Shown: positions 8,658 through 16,600 of the stretch, piece by piece
Position numbering within the stretch: the first letter of the stretch is position 1
Layout: every line of letters starts with the position of its first letter
Source of the DNA: RGIG9060 sp052173655
GTDB lineage: Bacteria > Spirochaetota > Spirochaetia > Treponematales > Treponemataceae
Length of the DNA stretch: 64,000 nucleotides
Direction of reading: 5' to 3'
Assembly: GCA_052173655.1 (NCBI GenBank)
Contig: JBQMYD010000002.1
Span: 186,001-250,000, forward strand
Translations under genes and position numbers: made by a program
Notes under the pieces: generated by a model
Database searches by the model: none
What the model saw: only the letters and a program-made list of their open reading frames with translations
What the model was told of the DNA's origin: nothing

Positions 8658-9009
8658 TTTTTGCACTTTCAATTCTTATTATTACCTTGTTTGGAAGACA
8701 TGCTATCCATTTTCCGTTTTCTGCTATCGGTCTTGAACTTATACATAATTTGTTATTGCAAGGACTTTCTTCAAAATAAACTTTTTTATCTTTAACGACT
8801 ATTACTGATTTTCCTATTTTTCCGTATACTTCATATTTTGCATTTTTATCAAGAGGATAAATCCATGTGTTTTTTCCGTTTTCAATAATAACTTGTTGCT
8901 TTGAATTCTTTGTATTATTTGATGCAAAAAATATAAAAAAAACTATAACTGCAATAAATATTATGATTATGAGAAAATCTGCAAATTTTAAATCAGGTTT
9001 TTTAGTCAC
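8611..9009 (-). CDS. NusG domain II-containing membrane-anchored protein
   Basis: This 132-residue protein has one N-terminal membrane helix (FADFLIIIIFIAVIVFFIFF). A small extracytoplasmic domain follows with VIIENGKNTWIYPLDKNAKY and ESPCNNKLCISSRPI, typical of the COG5341 / NusG domain II family. The two Cys in CNNKLC are conserved in the family as I recall it. Function is not established; these genes often neighbour export or redox genes. The GTG start at 9009 overlaps the end of cysE by 8 bases, so translation is probably coupled. Its 3' end overlaps the MATE gene. Confidence 0.8.
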   Translation of the reverse strand: MTKKPDLKFADFLIIIIFIAVIVFFIFFASNNTKNSKQQVIIENGKNTWIYPLDKNAKYEVYGKIGKSVIVVKDKKVYFEESPCNNKLCISSRPIAENGKWIACLPNKVIIRIESAKIKSDYHQEGTDAVSK

Positions 9010-9874
9010 GCTTTCCTAATACGGTATCTTGTTTTGCAATTGTCATACTGTGTGCAGGCACACTTTCTGTAAGCCATACGTTTCCGCCAATTGTGCTTCC
9101 TTTTCCTATTATGGTGCTTCCGCCCAAAATTGTAGCACCGGCATAAATTGTAACGTCGTCTTCAATTGTAGGATGCCTTTTTTTGTCCGACATCGACTTT
9201 TTTACGCTTAAAGCCCCCAGAGTAACGCCTTGGTATATTTTTACATTATCGCCTATTACACATGTTTCCCCGATCACGACTCCCGTTCCGTGATCAATAA
9301 AAAAAGCTTTGCCAATTTCAGCCCCCGGATGGATGTCTATTCCTGTCTTTCCGTGTATGTATTCGCTCATGATTCTTGGAATTATTGGAACATTGTTGAC
9401 GTGTAAAAAATGTGCAATTCTGTAAACAAGGATTGCTTCGGCTCCGGGGTAGGATAAAATTACTTCCTCAATACTTTTTGCGGCTGGATCTCCGCTTAAA
9501 GCAGCCTGAGCATCTCCGCAGGCAAATTTTCTTATACTTGGAATTTCTTGAATAAATTTTAGAGTTATTTCTTCTGCAAAATTTCTACAGCACTCTGTTT
9601 TTCCTTGGCAAGAAGAATAAATGATTGCTTTTTCTATTTCTCCGGAAAGAACATTTATAATTCTGTTTAATTTTTCTCCTGTAGCATATTTTAAATTTCC
9701 CTTATCCAGTATTTCGGAACGATGAAACCCCGGAAAAATTACTTCCTTAATATCGCACAATACAGAAATAACATTTTCACGATTAGGAAAAAGATTGTCT
9801 TCCTGTAAATTTGTTCCTCCATCGCTTATGTATGAATTCAAAATTTCATTTATGGTTGAATCTAAATTTATCAT
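9002..9874 (-). CDS. cysE: Serine O-acetyltransferase
   Basis: CysE makes O-acetylserine from serine and acetyl-CoA, the committed step of cysteine synthesis. The 290-residue product has a long helical N-terminal domain and a C-terminal left-handed beta-helix. The catalytic-region motifs HGKTGIDIHPGAEIG, FIDHGTGVVIGET and YQGVTLGALS are present. The long N-terminal part resembles the EpsC-type enzymes of anaerobes. The ATG at 9874 has no Shine-Dalgarno sequence and lies 6 bases after a -10 box. The NusG-domain-II gene follows with an 8-base overlap. No cysK is in the window. Confidence 0.93.
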   Translation of the reverse strand: MINLDSTINEILNSYISDGGTNLQEDNLFPNRENVISVLCDIKEVIFPGFHRSEILDKGNLKYATGEKLNRIINVLSGEIEKAIIYSSCQGKTECCRNFAEEITLKFIQEIPSIRKFACGDAQAALSGDPAAKSIEEVILSYPGAEAILVYRIAHFLHVNNVPIIPRIMSEYIHGKTGIDIHPGAEIGKAFFIDHGTGVVIGETCVIGDNVKIYQGVTLGALSVKKSMSDKKRHPTIEDDVTIYAGATILGGSTIIGKGSTIGGNVWLTESVPAHSMTIAKQDTVLGKRD

Positions 9875-9880
9875 GCCTGC

Positions 9881-9909
9881 ATTATATCAACTCATTTTTT
9901 TCTTCGCAA
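9881..9909 (-). promoter_or_regulatory. cysE promoter
   Basis: On the minus strand TTGCGA (9909-9904) and a perfect TATAAT (9886-9881) are 17 bases apart. The cysE ATG at 9874 is only 6 bases further on, so the transcript would be leaderless or nearly so. Confidence 0.7.
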
Positions 9910-9946
9910 GTTTTATATTTTTTTTATTCACTGTTTTTGTTTCAGG

Positions 9947-9975
9947 TTGACAAAAGTAACTTTTATGGATATATT
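9947..9975 (+). promoter_or_regulatory. Promoter of the tRNA-Thr / rpmG / secE-nusG block
   Basis: A perfect TTGACA (9947-9952) and TATATT (9970-9975) with 17-base spacing are the strongest sigma-70-type promoter seen here. The predicted start near 9982 is about 21 bases before tRNA-Thr. With no clear terminator until after rplL, it may drive the whole translation block. Confidence 0.8.
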
Positions 9976-10002
9976 TTTAAGACGTTCACTATGGGACTTT
10001 AT

Positions 10003-10075
10003 GCCTTTATAGCTCAGTCGGTAGAGCGCAATCTCGGTAAGGTTGAGGTCGGCGGTCCGATTCCGCCTGAAGGCT
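10003..10075 (+). tRNA. tRNA-Thr (anticodon GGU), with unusual C33 and C55
   Basis: A full 73-base cloverleaf folds. The acceptor GCCTTTA pairs with TGAAGGC; the D-arm is GCTC/GAGC; the anticodon arm is CAATC-TCGGTAA-GGTTG; the T-arm is GGCGG-TCCGATT-CCGCC. Anticodon GGT reads threonine ACC/ACU. Two near-invariant positions are changed: base 33 is C rather than T, and base 55 in the T-loop is C rather than T. CCA is not encoded. It is the first gene after the promoter at 9947 and lies 45 bases before rpmG. Confidence 0.85.
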
Positions 10076-10119
10076 TTTAGAACAAAGATATTTTGTCAAT
10101 ACTTTAAGGAGTAAATAAA

Positions 10120-10296
10120 ATGGGTAAAAAAGGTAAGCAGGTTGTAGAAATTATTGCTTTACAGTGTACGGAATGCAAGCGAAGAAATTATACAACCTAC
10201 AAGAATCGACGTAACATTCAGGGTAAGCTTGAATTAAATAAATATTGTCCGTTTGATCATAAACATACTTTGCACAAAGAAACAAAAGTAAAATAA
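10120..10296 (+). CDS. rpmG: 50S ribosomal protein L33 (bL33)
   Basis: This 58-residue protein begins MGKKGKQVVE and has the L33 pattern CTECKRRNYTTYKNRRN followed by KYCPFDHKHTLHKE. The zinc-type family normally has two CxxC pairs. Here the first (CTEC) is intact, but the second is CPFDH, with no second Cys, so a His may complete the site. The ATG at 10120 follows AAGGAG at 10106-10111. It lies between two tRNA genes upstream of secE. Confidence 0.93.
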   Translation: MGKKGKQVVEIIALQCTECKRRNYTTYKNRRNIQGKLELNKYCPFDHKHTLHKETKVK

Positions 10297-10330
10297 AATT
10301 TTATCCGCTTTTTTTTGCGGATTAAAATAT
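10297..10330 (+). terminator. Hairpin after rpmG
   Basis: ATTTTATCCGC and GCGGATTAAAAT flank an eight-T loop directly after the rpmG stop. No strong T-run follows, so it may be a partial terminator or an RNA-processing signal ahead of tRNA-Trp. Confidence 0.45.
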
Positions 10331-10333
10331 TTT

Positions 10334-10406
10334 AGGTCAGTAGCTCCAATGGTAGAGTGGTGGTCTCCAAAACCATTTGTTGCGGGTTCGAGTCCTGCCT
10401 GGCCTG
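10334..10406 (+). tRNA. tRNA-Trp (anticodon CCA)
   Basis: The 73-base cloverleaf has acceptor AGGTCAG/CTGGCCT with discriminator G73. The D-arm is GCTC/GAGT, the anticodon arm GTGGT-CTCCAAA-ACCAT, and the T-arm GCGGG-TTCGAGT-CCTGC. T33 and T55 are normal. CCA is not encoded. It lies 30 bases before secE, the usual bacterial position. Confidence 0.95.
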
Positions 10407-10435
10407 TTATTAAACTAATTTCTAAGGATTAGAAA

Positions 10436-10618
10436 ATGAAGGGTAAAATTATTCCGTTTTTTAAGGAATCTGTTGCGGAACTTAAAAAAGTTGTTTGGCC
10501 AACGAGAAATGATGTAATTTCTTCTGTTGGGGTTGTTTTGATTTCTACATTGATTATTGCCGTTGTTTTAGGACTTCTTGATTTTGTTTTTGTCAGCGGT
10601 ATGAATTTTATTTTCTAG
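10436..10618 (+). CDS. secE: Protein translocase subunit SecE
   Basis: This 60-residue single-helix form of SecE has the cytoplasmic signature SVAELKKVVWPTRNDV, then one membrane segment (VGVVLISTLIIAVVLGLLDF). SecE clamps SecY in the preprotein translocase; secY is in the S10-spc block of this window. AAGGAT at 10424-10429 precedes the ATG. nusG begins 10 bases after its stop. Confidence 0.95.
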   Translation: MKGKIIPFFKESVAELKKVVWPTRNDVISSVGVVLISTLIIAVVLGLLDFVFVSGMNFIF

Positions 10619-10628
10619 GCGTGAAAAA

Positions 10629-11189
10629 ATGGCAAAAGGTTGGTATATTCTTCATACGTATTCGGGTTACGAAGGAAAGATTGAGAGAACGATACGACAA
10701 TATCTTGAAAGAGGGGAGCTTTCTCCTGATGTCGTTTTGGATGTAAAAGTTCCTGTTGAAGATATTGTGGAAGTAAAAGATGGTAAAAAAAAGACTGTTG
10801 CAAAAAAGTTTTTACCCGGTTATATAATGATTGAATTGGATCTTCCTTCTCTGGGGTGGAAAGATACTTGTAATAAAATACGAAAAATTCAAGGGGTTAC
10901 CGGCTTTGTCGGTACAACAGATACGAAGGCTCCTCCTCGTCCTATCTCAGATGATGAAGCAAAAGCTCTTTTGATGAAAGCCGGAGAAATAAAAGGAGAA
11001 AAGCCTGTTCGTCTTAAACAAAGTTTTGAAGTTGGGGAGCAGGTTAAAATTATCGACGGGCCTTTTGCTTCTTTTTCAGGAACAATCGAAGAAGTTAATA
11101 TCGAAAAAAATAAATTGCGAGTTATGGTTGGAATTTTTGGCCGTAACACGCCTGTTGAAGTCGATCTTTTACAAGTAGAGAAAAATTAG
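10629..11189 (+). CDS. nusG: Transcription termination/antitermination factor NusG
   Basis: This 186-residue NusG starts KGWYILHTYSGYEGKIE. It has the N-terminal NGN domain, which binds RNA polymerase, and a C-terminal KOW domain with FEVGEQVKIIDGPFASFSG. NusG aids elongation and couples transcription to translation through S10. The ATG at 10629 is weakly preceded by GGCGTG. A 153-base structured leader separates it from rplK. Confidence 0.96.
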   Translation: MAKGWYILHTYSGYEGKIERTIRQYLERGELSPDVVLDVKVPVEDIVEVKDGKKKTVAKKFLPGYIMIELDLPSLGWKDTCNKIRKIQGVTGFVGTTDTKAPPRPISDDEAKALLMKAGEIKGEKPVRLKQSFEVGEQVKIIDGPFASFSGTIEEVNIEKNKLRVMVGIFGRNTPVEVDLLQVEKN

Positions 11190-11342
11190 TTGGAAACGGT
11201 GTGCCTTTTTATAAAGGTGCATCTTTTCTTGTTTTGGGAGAAATGCCTCTTCGTTGAAGCAGGGTATTTCGCTAGTTGAACGCCGGTAAGTAAACGTTTG
11301 TTTTATATTACGGTTCAGCACACCAATCTCAAGGAGATATAT
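11190..11342 (+). promoter_or_regulatory. Structured leader upstream of rplK-rplA
   Basis: GGTGTGC at 11198-11204 is exactly complementary to GCACACC at 11318-11324, which would close a 127-base domain just before the rplK Shine-Dalgarno sequence AAGGAG. A local hairpin, GTGCCTTT with AAAGGTGC (11201-11220), uses part of the same bases, so the two helices exclude each other. The position matches the leader through which L1 represses the L11 operon in other bacteria. Binding of L1 here is inference. Confidence 0.5.
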
Positions 11343-11774
11343 ATGGCTAAAAAAAAGGTAACGGCTGTTATAAAGTTGCAGTGTCCTGCAGGAAAGGCAA
11401 CGCCGGCTCCTCCAATTGGTCCTGCACTTGGACCTCATGGAGTAAGTGCTCCTCAGTTTGTTCAACAATTTAACGACCGTACAAAGTCCATGGAACAGGG
11501 GTTGATTATTCCTGTTATTATTACCGTTTATCAGGACAAGAGTTTTACTTTTGAACTGAAAACTCCTCCTGCTGCTGTTCTTATCAAAAAGGCTGCAAAT
11601 CTTCAAAAAGGTTCCGGAAATGCTCTTAAGAACAAAATAGGTAAGTTGTCGGCTGCAAGTCTTGAAGAAATTGCAAAAACAAAATTACCGGATCTCAATG
11701 CAAATGATATTGAAGCGGCAAAAAAAATTGTTGCCGGTACTGCTCGCAGTATGGGTGTAGAGGTGGAGCGATAA
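11343..11774 (+). CDS. rplK: 50S ribosomal protein L11 (uL11)
   Basis: This 144-residue L11 begins AKKKVTAVIKLQCPAGKATP, and the PPIGPALGPHGV motif follows. It forms the GTPase-associated centre with L10-L12 and 23S rRNA. ATG 11343 is chosen because AAGGAG at 11331-11336 precedes it and the family starts there. rplA follows after 1 base. Confidence 0.96.
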   Translation: MAKKKVTAVIKLQCPAGKATPAPPIGPALGPHGVSAPQFVQQFNDRTKSMEQGLIIPVIITVYQDKSFTFELKTPPAAVLIKKAANLQKGSGNALKNKIGKLSAASLEEIAKTKLPDLNANDIEAAKKIVAGTARSMGVEVER

Positions 11775-11775
11775 T

Positions 11776-12456
11776 ATGAAGCATGGAAAAAACTATCGCG
11801 AATCGCTTAAAAAGTATGATTCGACAAAAACTTACGATTTGGTTAAAGCTTGTGAACTTGTAAAAGAATTAAAGTTTGCAAAATTCGATGAAACGGTTGA
11901 ATTGCACGTAAATTTGAATTTGGGTAAGAATCAGACCGTTCGTGATACTTTGGTATTTCCAAATCAGTTTAAAGGCGAGAAGAAGGTTTTAGTTTTCTGT
12001 AAAGAAGACAGAATTAAGGAAGCCCTTGCTGCCGGAGCTTCTTTTGCAGGTGCGGATGAGTACATTGAAAAAGTGAAGGGTGGGTGGCTTGATTTTGATG
12101 TTGCAGTTGCTACGCCTGACATGATGAAAGATGTAGGTCGTCTTGGTATGGTTCTTGGTCGAAAAGGATTGATGCCTAATCCTAAAACCGGAACTGTAAC
12201 AAACGATATTGTTGCTGCAATTGGAGAATTGAAAAAAGGTCGTACAGAGTATCGTGCTGACAAGCAAGGTGTTGTACATATTGCAATCGGTAAGGTTTCA
12301 ATGGAAGTTGAAAAAATTGCAGAAAATGCACAGGCTCTTTTGTCTGAAATTGACAGGAAAAAACCTTCTGATGCAAAAGCTGATTATGTACAGTCTGTTT
12401 CGGTTAATTCGACCATGGGCCCAGGCGTATGGGTAAACTATACTGTAGGAGAGTAA
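11776..12456 (+). CDS. rplA: 50S ribosomal protein L1 (uL1)
   Basis: The 226-residue L1 carries the family motif GRKGLMPNPKTGTVT near residue 128 and the terminal SSTMGPGV-type segment (NSTMGPGVWVNY). It forms the L1 stalk at the tRNA exit side. In many bacteria it represses its own operon by binding the rplK leader, and a structured leader is present here. It starts 2 bases after the rplK stop and ends 3 bases before rplJ. Confidence 0.96.
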   Translation: MKHGKNYRESLKKYDSTKTYDLVKACELVKELKFAKFDETVELHVNLNLGKNQTVRDTLVFPNQFKGEKKVLVFCKEDRIKEALAAGASFAGADEYIEKVKGGWLDFDVAVATPDMMKDVGRLGMVLGRKGLMPNPKTGTVTNDIVAAIGELKKGRTEYRADKQGVVHIAIGKVSMEVEKIAENAQALLSEIDRKKPSDAKADYVQSVSVNSTMGPGVWVNYTVGE

Positions 12457-12459
12457 AAG

Positions 12460-12990
12460 ATGGCTATTTATGCAAAACATTTTCAGCCTGCAAAAACTAA
12501 GGCCATTGAAGCTACAAAAGAAGTTCTAAAAGATTATAATGACTTCATTTTTGCAAGCTACAGAGGCTTGACGGTGGAGCAGATTTCAGGTCTTAGAAAG
12601 CAACTTAGAGGCAAAGAATGTGAGTTTAAAGTTGTAAAAAATAATTTTGCAAGACTTGCATTTGAAGATATGAAAATTGACAGTGTTTCCGATTATCTTG
12701 CCGGCCCTACGGCTGTTGCTATGGTAAAAGAAGATGCTAATGAAGTTGCAAAAATTCTTTTTGATTTTGCAAAAGAAATTCCTGCTCTTGAAATAAAGGG
12801 TGGTTTCGTCGGTAATGAGGTTTATGATGCTGCTAAGATGGAAGCATTCTCAAAGTTACCGGGAAAGAAACAGTTAATTGCAATGATTGCTTCTACAATC
12901 AATGCACCGGTTCAAAAACTTGCAGCAACTTTGCAGGCTTATGTGGACAAAAAACAGGCAGAGGGTTCTTCGGCAGCAGCTGCAGAATAA
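12460..12990 (+). CDS. rplJ: 50S ribosomal protein L10 (uL10)
   Basis: This 176-residue stalk base protein has the N-terminal rRNA-binding part with FIFASYRGLTVEQISGLR and a C-terminal helix for L12 dimers (PVQKLAATLQAYVDKK). It begins 3 bases after rplA, so there is no room for the classical L10 leader upstream. A 102-base spacer with a hairpin instead follows, before rplL. Confidence 0.95.
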   Translation: MAIYAKHFQPAKTKAIEATKEVLKDYNDFIFASYRGLTVEQISGLRKQLRGKECEFKVVKNNFARLAFEDMKIDSVSDYLAGPTAVAMVKEDANEVAKILFDFAKEIPALEIKGGFVGNEVYDAAKMEAFSKLPGKKQLIAMIASTINAPVQKLAATLQAYVDKKQAEGSSAAAAE

Positions 12991-13092
12991 TTGCCTTTAT
13001 GGAATCTAAAGATTCCTGTAGTACGAGTCAGGCTTCTTAGCTACCGTCCTGTCCGTATGAATAAAAAAATATAATAAATAGGAGAAGATAAT
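12991..13092 (+). promoter_or_regulatory. rplJ-rplL spacer with a small hairpin
   Basis: GGAATC-TAAA-GATTCC (13000-13015) is a perfect 6-base-pair hairpin. CCTG and CAGG nearby can form another. No T-run follows, so termination is unlikely. It may tune relative L10/L12 output or be a processing site. The rplL Shine-Dalgarno sequence AGGAGAA is at 13080-13086. Confidence 0.35.
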
Positions 13093-13473
13093 ATGGCAGC
13101 GTTAACAAATGATCAAATTTTAGATGCAATTGCATCAATGACAGTACTTGAGGCTTCTGAGCTTGTAAAAGCTATGGAAGAAAAATTTGGAGTTACAGCA
13201 GCAGCTCCTGTAGTAGTTGCCGGTGGAGCAGCAGCAGCCGGAGATGCAGCTGAAGAACAGACAGAGTTTACTGTAACTCTTGAAGGTTTTGATGCAGCTA
13301 AGAAAATTCCGGTTATTAAGGCTGTACGTGAAGTTACAGGGCTTGGGCTTGCAGAAGCTAAAGGTCTTGTTGAAGGTGCTCCAAAAGCTCTTAAAGAAGG
13401 TGTGTCTAAAGAAGATGCAGCTAAGATTAAAGAAACAGTTGAAGCAGCAGGCGGTACAGTTAAGATTTCTTAA
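13093..13473 (+). CDS. rplL: 50S ribosomal protein L7/L12 (bL12)
   Basis: This 126-residue protein has the N-terminal dimerisation helices, an Ala/Gly-rich hinge (AAAPVVVAGGAAAAGDAAEE) and the C-terminal factor-binding domain with FDAAKKIPVIKAVREVTGLG. It recruits elongation factors to the ribosome. It is separated from rpoB by an attenuator-like hairpin. Confidence 0.97.
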   Translation: MAALTNDQILDAIASMTVLEASELVKAMEEKFGVTAAAPVVVAGGAAAAGDAAEEQTEFTVTLEGFDAAKKIPVIKAVREVTGLGLAEAKGLVEGAPKALKEGVSKEDAAKIKETVEAAGGTVKIS

Positions 13474-13495
13474 TTGTGTCTAAAAGTAAAAAATG

Positions 13496-13530
13496 AGCTG
13501 TTCCTGATGGGTTTTTGGGAACAGCTTTAT
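13496..13530 (+). terminator. rplL-rpoB attenuator-type terminator
   Basis: AGCTGTTCC (13496-13504) and GGAACAGCT (13518-13526) form a perfect 9-base-pair stem followed by TTAT. The weak T-run fits a partial terminator that lowers rpoBC relative to ribosomal protein output, as known between rplL and rpoB elsewhere. Confidence 0.65.
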
Positions 13531-13648
13531 GTGTTTAAGTTAAAAAAGTAAAATATTTGACATCAACACCAAAAGCGGACTTTCGTGCTGTGTGAATTTT
13601 TTGCATGTAGCGGAGGATTTTTCCGTAATAAAGATTCGGGGGAAATTG

Positions 13649-16600
13649 ATGTTTTCAAAAAATGTGACGGTAAATCGTCAATATCTTGGAAAAAATATCC
13701 AAAATTTTATGGAGCTGCCAAATTTAATTGATGTTCAGCTCGTTTCTTATGAGAATTTCCTACAAAAAGAAAAGCTTTGCAATAATGAACCTGTTACAAA
13801 TCAGGGATTGCAGGAAGTGTTTAATACTACTTTTCCGATCGAAAGTCCTAACGGCGATATGACTCTTGAGTACGAATATTATGAACTCGATACGGAAAAT
13901 ATTAAATTTTCGGAATTGGAATGTAAGCAAAAAGGTTTGACTTATGCGGTTCCGCTAAAAGCCAGAATTAACTTGATTTTTCAGCAGACCGGAGAAATCC
14001 GTCAAAAAGATATTTACATGGGGGATATCCCTCTTATGACAGACCGCGGTACGTTCATTATTAACGGGGCTGAGCGAGTTGTAGTTTCGCAAATTCATCG
14101 TTCTCCGGGTGTAATTTTTTGTCATGAAAAAGGAGTTTACTCAAGCAGAATTATTCCGTACAGAGGAAGTTGGCTTGAATTTGAAATTGACAAAAAAAAG
14201 GAACTTATTTACGCAAAAATTGACAGAAAAAAATGTATTTTAGGTACGATTTTTTTACGAGCTTTGGGTTACAATAGTCGCGAAGAGATAATCAGAGCTT
14301 TTTATGATATTGAAAAAGTTGACATTATTGACAGCGAAGAAGAAAAAGAAAAACTTGTCGGAAAGGTTCTTGCAACTGCGGTTTTTGCTAAAGACTTGGA
14401 AACAGGGGAAGAAAAAAGAATTTATCGTGCAGGAGAGAAGCTTCACCCTCATGATGTTGACGAGTTGATTCTTCATGGTGTTTCTCAAATTGATGCAATA
14501 AAGTTAGGGGAAGATTCTTCGCTTAACTCTCAAATGATTATAAATTGTTTTGAGAGAGAAGATATACGTTTTACAAAAGAAGGTTCTGAAAATGACGAAC
14601 CTACAAAAGAAGATGCACTTTCTGCTGTTTATCAGATTTTGATGCCGGGAGAGCCTATTACTGTTGATGCTGCTGAAAAAGACCTTATAAGTATGTTTTT
14701 TAGTTTACGCAGATATGATCTTGGTCGTGTTGGTAGATATAAGTTAAATCGCAAGTTCAATTATGCTGAAAATGTAGAAGATCATACACTTGTAAAGCAA
14801 GATATTATTTCTACGATGAAATTTCTTATAAGAGTGTACTGTCAGGATGAAACAATAGATGATATAGATCACATGGGAAATCGCCGTGTACGTTCGGTAG
14901 GAGAATTGATGACAAATCAATTGAAGACAGCATTTGCACGAATGGAAAAAATTGCAAAAGAGCGTATGGGGTTAAAAGAAACTGAAACTATGAAGCCTCA
15001 AGATTTGATTTCTATAAAACCTATCGTTGCTTCAATAAAGGAATTTTTTGGTTCCAGTCAGCTTTCTCAATTCATGGATCAGATAAATCCTTTGGCTGAA
15101 CTTACTCATAAGCGTCGTCTTAGTGCTTTGGGTACAGGAGGTCTTTCTAGGGATAGGGCAGGTTTTGAAGTTCGAGACGTTCACTATACCCACTATGGAA
15201 GAATGTGTCCTATTGAAACTCCTGAAGGTCCGAATATCGGTCTTATAGTTTCTCTTGCTATTTATGCAAAAATAAACGATTACGGCTTTCTTGAAGCTCC
15301 GTATCGAAAAGTTGCTGACGGAAAGGCTACAAAGCAAGTAGATTATCTTACTGCTATGGACGAGGATCGATATTATATCGGACAGGTTTCCGTAGACATG
15401 AAAGAAGATGGTAGTTTTGCTTCCGATCATGTTCCTTGTAGAAAAGTGGGAGATTATACTTCAAGATCTCCTAAAGATATTCAATACATGGACGTTTCTC
15501 CGCGACAGGTTATTTCGGTTTCTGCAGCTCTTATTCCGTTCCTTGAGCATGATGATGCCAATAGAGCTTTGATGGGATGTAACATGCAGAGACAGGCAGT
15601 CCCGCTTTTATTTCCGGAACCTCCACGTGTCGGTACCGGTATGGAACAAAAATGTGCATACGATTCCGGAGTTCTTGTAAAAGCAAAAAATTCCGGAGAA
15701 GTTTGCTGGGTAACAAGTGATTTGATAAAGGTAAAAGTTGACGGATCCGATGAAATTGACGAGTATCCGTTGTTGAAATACCAAAGAACAAACCAAGATA
15801 CTTGTTATCATCAAAGACCTATTGTTTGTGTAGGACAAAAAATCGAAAAAGGTAGTGTTCTTGCAGATGGTCCTGCTACATTCAATGGAGAGTTGGCTCT
15901 TGGACGTAACATTCTTGTAGGTTTTGTTCCTTGGAACGGTTATAACTACGAGGACGCAGTTCTTATTTCACAGCGTGTTGTAAAGGAAGATATGTATACT
16001 TCCATTCATATTAAAGAATTTTCAATAGATATACGTGAAACAAAACTTGGTCCTGAAAAAATAACAAGAGATGTTCCGAATACAAGTGAAAAAACTTTGG
16101 ACAATCTTGATAGTGAAGGTATTATCAGAATCGGTGCAAAAGTTAGATCCGGCGATATTCTTGTAGGAAAGGTTACTCCTAAATCTGAAACCGAAACTAC
16201 TCCGGAGTTTAAGCTTTTAAATTCGATTTTTGGTGAAAAAGCTAAAGAGGTTAGAGATTCTTCTTTGAGAGTTCCTCACGGTGTAGAAGGAACGATTATC
16301 GATATTCAACGTTTAAAACGTTCCGAAGGGGATGATTTGAGTCCCGGAGTTGATGAGGTTGTAAAGGTATTTATTGCTATTAAGCGTAAACTTCGTGAAG
16401 GTGATAAGATGGCAGGACGACACGGTAATAAGGGTGTTGTTGCAAGGATTTTGCCTGAAGAAGATATGCCTTACTTGGAAGACGGTACACCTCTTGATGT
16501 GTGCTTAAATCCTTTAGGAGTTCCATCCCGAATGAATATCGGGCAGATTATGGAATCTGAATTGGGACTTGCAGGTCTTTATCTTGATGAGTGGTATGAG

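Noticed and set aside
9811..10080. 89-codon open frame running through tRNA-Thr
   Set aside because: Crosses the cysE promoter, the tRNA promoter and the tRNA; no ribosome-binding site or family resemblance.
11169..11606. 145-codon open frame on the minus strand over the rplK leader
   Set aside because: Overlaps rplK and its leader, shows no family motifs, and is explained by base composition.
13557..13590. Perfect TTGACA upstream of rpoB
   Set aside because: No -10-like hexamer lies 16-18 bases downstream, so it is not supported as a promoter.
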